Of a stretch of DNA of 64,000 nucleotides, positions 59,155-64,000 are shown piece after piece. Source of the stretch: Candidatus Gillettellia adelgis (GTDB lineage Bacteria; Pseudomonadota; Gammaproteobacteria; Enterobacterales; Enterobacteriaceae); NCBI GenBank assembly GCA_020541285.1, contig CP047043.1, forward strand, positions 496,001 to 560,000. The letters run 5' to 3'. The translations under genes and the position numbers were made by a program. Under the pieces are notes generated by a model. It saw only the letters and a program-made list of their open reading frames with translations. It did no database searches and was not told the DNA's origin. How positions within the stretch are numbered: position 1 is the first letter of the stretch; each line of letters starts with the position of its first letter.

Positions 59155-59841
59155 TTAGTTTAGATGTCGTATGGTTAAGGTTTTATTTGATAAACTGAGC
59201 TGTACTTTCCGCCCAAGGTAATCAGGTGGAATTTGCTCGCTTAACCAATACTGCCCTGCGATAGAGACTAGTTCAGCACCTAGGTGCATACAAAAAATAT
59301 GGCACTGCGTATCACCAGATGCACCGGCTAGAGCACGGCCACGCATCATGCCGTAGATGTGAATATTACCGTCGGCAATCACTTCAGCACCAGCGCTAAC
59401 ACTGCTGGCAACAATAAGATCGCCGTTGCGGCTATAAATCTGTTGGCCGGAACGTACAGGTGTACTAATTATACGTGTTTTTACATAAGTACTAACGTTA
59501 GCTTGTACTCTATCTGACATAGATATTACCTGACTTTTACCCTCGTTAAGCAATGGTAGTCCAGCTTGGATTATTGCCTTTTTTTGTTGCTTAATTTGAC
59601 ACCCGCTAATTCCTACTACTCGTAAACCCGCTGCTTCAACAGCTTGATATAGTTCTTTCCAATTTGTATTGTTGTTTAGCCTTGCTACATTCATAACGAC
59701 AGGGCTATTTTTCAAAAAGTTAGGCGCTTGTTCTACTTTTTTGAGTAGCGCTTGAAATATTACTTCAGGTTCCGAAGTATATAAATGAATAACTGATAAA
59801 GTGAAATTACTGCCTTTTAACTCAATGGGCAATCGTAACAT
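59155..59841 (-). CDS. minC: Septum site-determining protein MinC
   Basis: Inhibitor of FtsZ polymerisation, positioned by MinD. I start it at ATG 59841 ([20 protein letters not shown]), giving 228 aa (E. coli 231); the frame is open 34 codons upstream but that part resembles nothing. The N-terminal FtsZ-inhibitory domain is followed by a linker (about 100-120) shorter in proline than E. coli, then the C-terminal beta-helix with [17 protein letters not shown] and [20 protein letters not shown], the MinD-binding face. The ribosome site is weak. Confidence 0.96.
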   Translation of the reverse strand: MLRLPIELKGSNFTLSVIHLYTSEPEVIFQALLKKVEQAPNFLKNSPVVMNVARLNNNTNWKELYQAVEAAGLRVVGISGCQIKQQKKAIIQAGLPLLNEGKSQVISMSDRVQANVSTYVKTRIISTPVRSGQQIYSRNGDLIVASSVSAGAEVIADGNIHIYGMMRGRALAGASGDTQCHIFCMHLGAELVSIAGQYWLSEQIPPDYLGRKVQLSLSNKTLTIRHLN

Positions 59842-60485
59842 GTGTCTTGCACTCAGTCTAAGCAATGCCAAAACCCCAGAATACCACTTAGAATGTAATA
59901 TTTCGATGCACCAAATATGTTGTATGCTAAAATATTTTAGCATATCGCTAGATCTTTAGCAGCACTCTCTGCGCAAGACGATATTTTCTATTATTCCTAA
60001 GAATTTTTAAGTTAATAAAATGCATAATACATTAAATAGTGAATAAAATCCTATACACACTATCACGCTCTTGATGTTGTGATTTAATAAAAAATTTTGG
60101 TAGTTGCTTGATTCAAGGAACATACTAGTTATGTTGTTGTGCTATATCTTTATAATTCATTGTAATCGTTAGCGTCTACATATTATTATCGACCGAGTAA
60201 GACAGCTTCTAAGGACGACATTAACACCTCTCTAGTAAAACACTAGCCATCGTCAGTATTGTGGTGACAACTGACAAATATAAATATAAAGGTAAAAATC
60301 TTACATGACAGAATTGTATTAAACAGTAGTGTGTGGTTATATTAGTAGGTTAGATATGTTTTAATAATATTATGTATATTTTAATAGACAAGCAGTTGGC
60401 GGGTAAACTGATAGCGAGCAATGCTATATTGTGTACTTCCTGTCAATTAGTGGTGCGATTAATAGTGTCTTTATTAGATTATTCG

Positions 60486-60513
60486 CTAGTATCATCGATA
60501 CTAGATTTTTTTT
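60486..60513 (+). terminator. Orphan intrinsic terminator
   Basis: CTAGTATC (60486-60493) and GATACTAG (60497-60504) form a perfect 8-bp stem with loop ATC, followed after one base by eight consecutive T (60506-60513). All features of a Rho-independent terminator on the plus strand are present, yet there is no intact plus-strand gene upstream for many kilobases; minC is divergent. Confidence 0.7.
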
Positions 60514-63500
60514 AAGTACTAGATAAGTACTATAGTCTGTGGTACGCAATAAGGTTATTATAGTGCAATTTTTTTATTTTTAGAACTCGTGAATTATAAT
60601 TTAGTGTGTAGTGCAATACTATTATAAGGTAGGTTTATGAGGTACAACGCTTAGTCAACAGCATATCATAATTCTAGTCTTCTAAAAGCTAGAAAAGTAA
60701 GTTGATATCAACATAATTTTTAAAATTAGGAGATTTTTGGGTGGAATACAGATTCTGCAGACTGTTTAGCACTACAGTGTAATTTATATAATTAAGTAAT
60801 TAAAATTTTATACCATAAACATCTGTAATAATTTCAGGTATATACATTTCTATCATAATATTCATTATTAGACGAATGCTTTACAGACGACAGATAATAA
60901 ACGACTAGGCGCGTTCTTTAATGCTTTTGTAGCCAGATTTTCATTTCTTTGCGCACTGTGTTTACGGCAATTGATAGCGTCTTAGTTTTGTCCAGTAATT
61001 GCGACGGTTTTCCCTAATGACTGCTGTATAGATTAAATGTAATTTTACATCAGATAATTTTGCATGGTAAGAAGCATAATAACATCTGCGTCTGTGGACT
61101 TCTAACTTTGTAAGTAGTTATTGTGTAAGCTCGTAGTAGCTTATCTATCGCATGAAAACGTAATAGATTGTTTTATCATAAAACTGAATCAGCATCGCGG
61201 ATACAACTAGATTTACTTCTATAATGGAATCAATATCACCAATAAAGTATCTTCATCATAATAATTAATTACCCGAATACCTTAGAACCTGTCGCTAAGA
61301 TTTTTGCTATAACAAATTATTTTTGGCTCAGTCTTTCTACTAATCTGTAACTTTAGCACCTTATTAAGGCTAAATATACTTGTTCTCCTCGACTCATTAG
61401 CGTTAGTATCTGTATATCTTTGACTGAATAAAAATTGCATCGTGCTGGTCATTGGTATAGAACAATATTTAGTAGTTTAGTTTTCATCTCTTCTGATATA
61501 TCCTATGAAGGAAATCACTGGTGTCTTCTTTTCATGTTATATGAGGTATGCATCCTGTATTAATGTTGTAAGCTTTTTCAGAACATTAGAATGGACTGTC
61601 AATTAAAAGATTGCTTTTAATTGACTTACTATAATCGATTAGCTGCTTATAATATTAGCTAATATGTACACAGGACTAATAAAGGGTAACCGATTATTAT
61701 TGATATTACTCACTAGTAATAGCGCTGAGTGATGTGGCAGTGAACGAAGCAATCTCTTCATCATAAAGGTAACCATCAAAGACTTATTAACTACTAGTCA
61801 TGTTCTATAGGGGTGAAGAGATTGTAAATATTACGCTTAAAAATATAATAGTTGTGGCGCAAGCTTCAAAAGACTATGAACAGCGGTAGCTTATGGTTGA
61901 CTGATTTGTTTAATCATTTAGTTTTTTCCTTGTTGGCAGATATAGTATAGTGCGCATGTTTGTATCCGAATAATAGTATGCTCAATTATTAATGAAGATT
62001 CTTTACCTACGTCAGGCCCTGTAATCATGTTGATCTTAATGGCTGATGTTAATAGCTATCACTGCGAACTAGATAAAGAGTTATTTTGTTATGTTTTAGT
62101 CCATATAATTGACTTATTGAATGCTAGTCACCCTAGATGCAGCTGCCAAGTGTTTAGATAATCTGATGCGCTTTCTCTATAAGAGCGAGAGGGTGTTAAG
62201 AAGAATATGAGATTCTCTGCAACAGGTTGCGGGACAAGATTGCTAACAACAATGTCAGTTTTAATACTTCCTATATGATTAATGCAGAGATATCGAATAA
62301 TTTATTTTGTTTAATAGATTAATGCTATTGCTTCGGCACAATGACTTTGCCCTGATAATTCCTGTAAAGTATAGCATACTTTGCCTTTACGTAAATAAGA
62401 GCGTAAGGATGCATACCTACATTATAATCAGATCAGTAGTGTTGGAATGAATATGATAAATATCTAATATAAATCGACAGGGATTTTTTATACCTACTAA
62501 TCACTTAAGCACTATAGCTTTTATATATGCGTATTATCTTATCTGTCCTCACGTTCTTTGACTATAAAATGTGATGATATTTTACTGCTTTTATTTAGTT
62601 CAGGACTTACAAAATTTGTTTTGGTGTTTTTATACCCGATAGTTCTCATAATTATTCGGGATTGTGCTCTGTGATATCATATGCGGCCCCAAACAAGCCG
62701 CTAGGCAAATACGATGCAAGCTCTTTTATTATAGATGAGCTTAGGTGTTTTTTTATATCTTCCTGCGTGTTCGAGATAATAGTGTTGGTTTTCTGGTTCT
62801 TAAGCTGTATATCGTAATTTACATGATTTAACTAGACATTAAGGGATGCAATGTAATCTCTTATCTGAATCAAGGAGGCATTCTAATAATAATTACTAGA
62901 TCTGGGTGATTTGGCTATTTTAGCATTAATCACAAAAACCTCTGGACTCCTTTGAACTTATATATCATAGGTATATTAATTGATGTGATATTAAGAAAAA
63001 CGCTTTTCTAGCTTGTGACTGTCAGTACATATGGATGTTAATAATTAATTTTTAGATACAAACCTATATTGCAGGTTGCATATATTGAGTTTCTTATCAC
63101 ACTACACGTGATTAAAGTAAGTGGTTTAAAATTAATACGTATTAGTGTAGATTTAAAGCACAGCCTAGCACCAATGCTAAAATAAATTATTTTTGAAGTC
63201 ATTGTGTGTTTTGATATTTTTTCACTGATATTACAACGGACGCACATTTGTAAGGTGTTTGAGTGACAATAATGCGGCAATTAGTAGTTATAAAGAATTA
63301 TGCACAGGTCAATAAACGATAGTACGTTAAAAGATAATGTACATACGAGCTATTATAAAAAAAGATATACAAGAAATTAATGTTAAGAAAGAATCTTAAT
63401 TGAAGTGATTAGTTTGCGTAAATTATGAGATATTGAGACAGTCGGTGTTAATCAATTGTTTTGCTTAAGTATTTAGAAAATACAGTTTACTACTCAGTGG

Positions 63501-63624
63501 CTGCTCTATAGCTACATTGAGTAGCTGTATGTTGCTCAGTCACAGTATGAGTTATGATACGTGTTAATTTATATGACGTTTATAGTTTATTATCTACACT
63601 GATTCTTTTTTTTAGGCTTATAAG

Positions 63625-63674
63625 GTACACATCAAGCAGACTATTATTTCAACAGTAATCTGCTTGACGTGTAC
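63625..63674. repeat. Long hairpin, 15 of 16 pairs
   Basis: The arm 63625-63640 pairs with 63659-63674 in 15 of 16 positions (the exception is A63631 opposite C63668), including nine contiguous pairs TCAAGCAGA/TCTGCTTGA, around an 18-nt loop. No T-run follows on either strand; an eight-T run lies before it. Function unknown. Confidence 0.85.
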
Positions 63675-64000
63675 TACATATCATGTGATTATGCTGTGGA
63701 GCTTGCCGATACTTCAACTATTATAAATGTAATACTTCCATGCTATCTCAAGTATTGTAATAAAAGCATAAAAGAGAAAAATTATGGATTAATAGTCATT
63801 ATGCATAATATACGATACTATCTTTTACGAAAATCATAGTTTATTAAAATATTTTATAAATATTGCAAAGTCTGGTACGGTTATTATTACGTATCTGAGT
63901 GATTGTGGAGTATAAAATCTACTAATATTGTAACATCAATTGAGTGTGTACTTATTTTTTAGTTTAGTGAATTGCTTAGAAAGTTCAATTTAGCTTTGTA

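Larger units (their letters stand above)
59842..64000. other. 4.2-kb gene-free stretch at the right end
   Basis: No supportable gene upstream of minC to the window end. It contains a textbook intrinsic terminator with no gene before it (60486-60513) and a strong 16-bp-arm hairpin (63625-63674). An 80-codon minus-strand open frame at 63038-63280 is not credible. Confidence 0.55.

Overview
The window looks like part of the chromosome of a long-term, vertically inherited insect endosymbiont of the Enterobacterales. Nearly every recognisable protein is close to its Escherichia coli counterpart in sequence and length: RpoB 1341 aa, RpoC 1410 aa, IleRS 938 aa, PfkA 320 aa. By my sum, however, only about 42% of the 64 kb is coding. 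The rest is AT-rich DNA with no intact gene, no tRNA or rRNA, no transposase, no CRISPR array and no phage gene. An ageing, non-compacted symbiont genome (the kind known from some Serratia symbiotica and Sodalis-like lineages) fits best; the host and species are inference.

Layout: dacA stands alone at 1.5-2.7 kb. secE-nusG-rplK-rplA-rplJ-rplL-rpoB-rpoC fills 8.3-20.5 kb in the standard order, with an L10-type mRNA leader. On the minus strand deoB-deoD (22.2-24.2 kb) are the surviving half of a deoCABD operon. talB is at 26.9 kb; tpiA, pfkA and tsaB (28.4-33.4 kb) are on the minus strand. rpsT is at 35.1 kb, then ribF, ileS-lspA, ispH and dapB (37.4-46.6 kb) in E. coli order. rnpB and rsmI (50.1-51.4 kb), dolP (54.5 kb) and minC-minD (58.3-59.8 kb) complete the set.

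The surviving genes cover transcription, translation, peptidoglycan and lysine/DAP supply (dacA, dapB), isoprenoid synthesis (ispH), flavin cofactors (ribF), glycolysis and pentose phosphates (pfkA, tpiA, talB, deoB/deoD), lipoprotein maturation and the outer membrane (lspA, dolP), tRNA processing and modification (rnpB, tsaB), 16S rRNA methylation (rsmI) and division-site selection (minCD).

The empty stretches are partly readable as dead genes. In the expected syntenic positions I can align remains of minE (after minD), deoA (before deoB), fkpB (between lspA and ispH), diaA (before dolP) and sbp (after pfkA), all broken by stops and frameshifts. Some intervals have kept roughly the length of the lost genes, so point decay has outpaced deletion. 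The most striking consequences and oddities are intact minC and minD beside a dead minE; an inverted repeat of about 220-230 bp with a 40-bp perfect core around ribF; and several strong hairpins in otherwise silent DNA, including a textbook intrinsic terminator with no gene in front of it. I found no defence system or novel multi-gene system.
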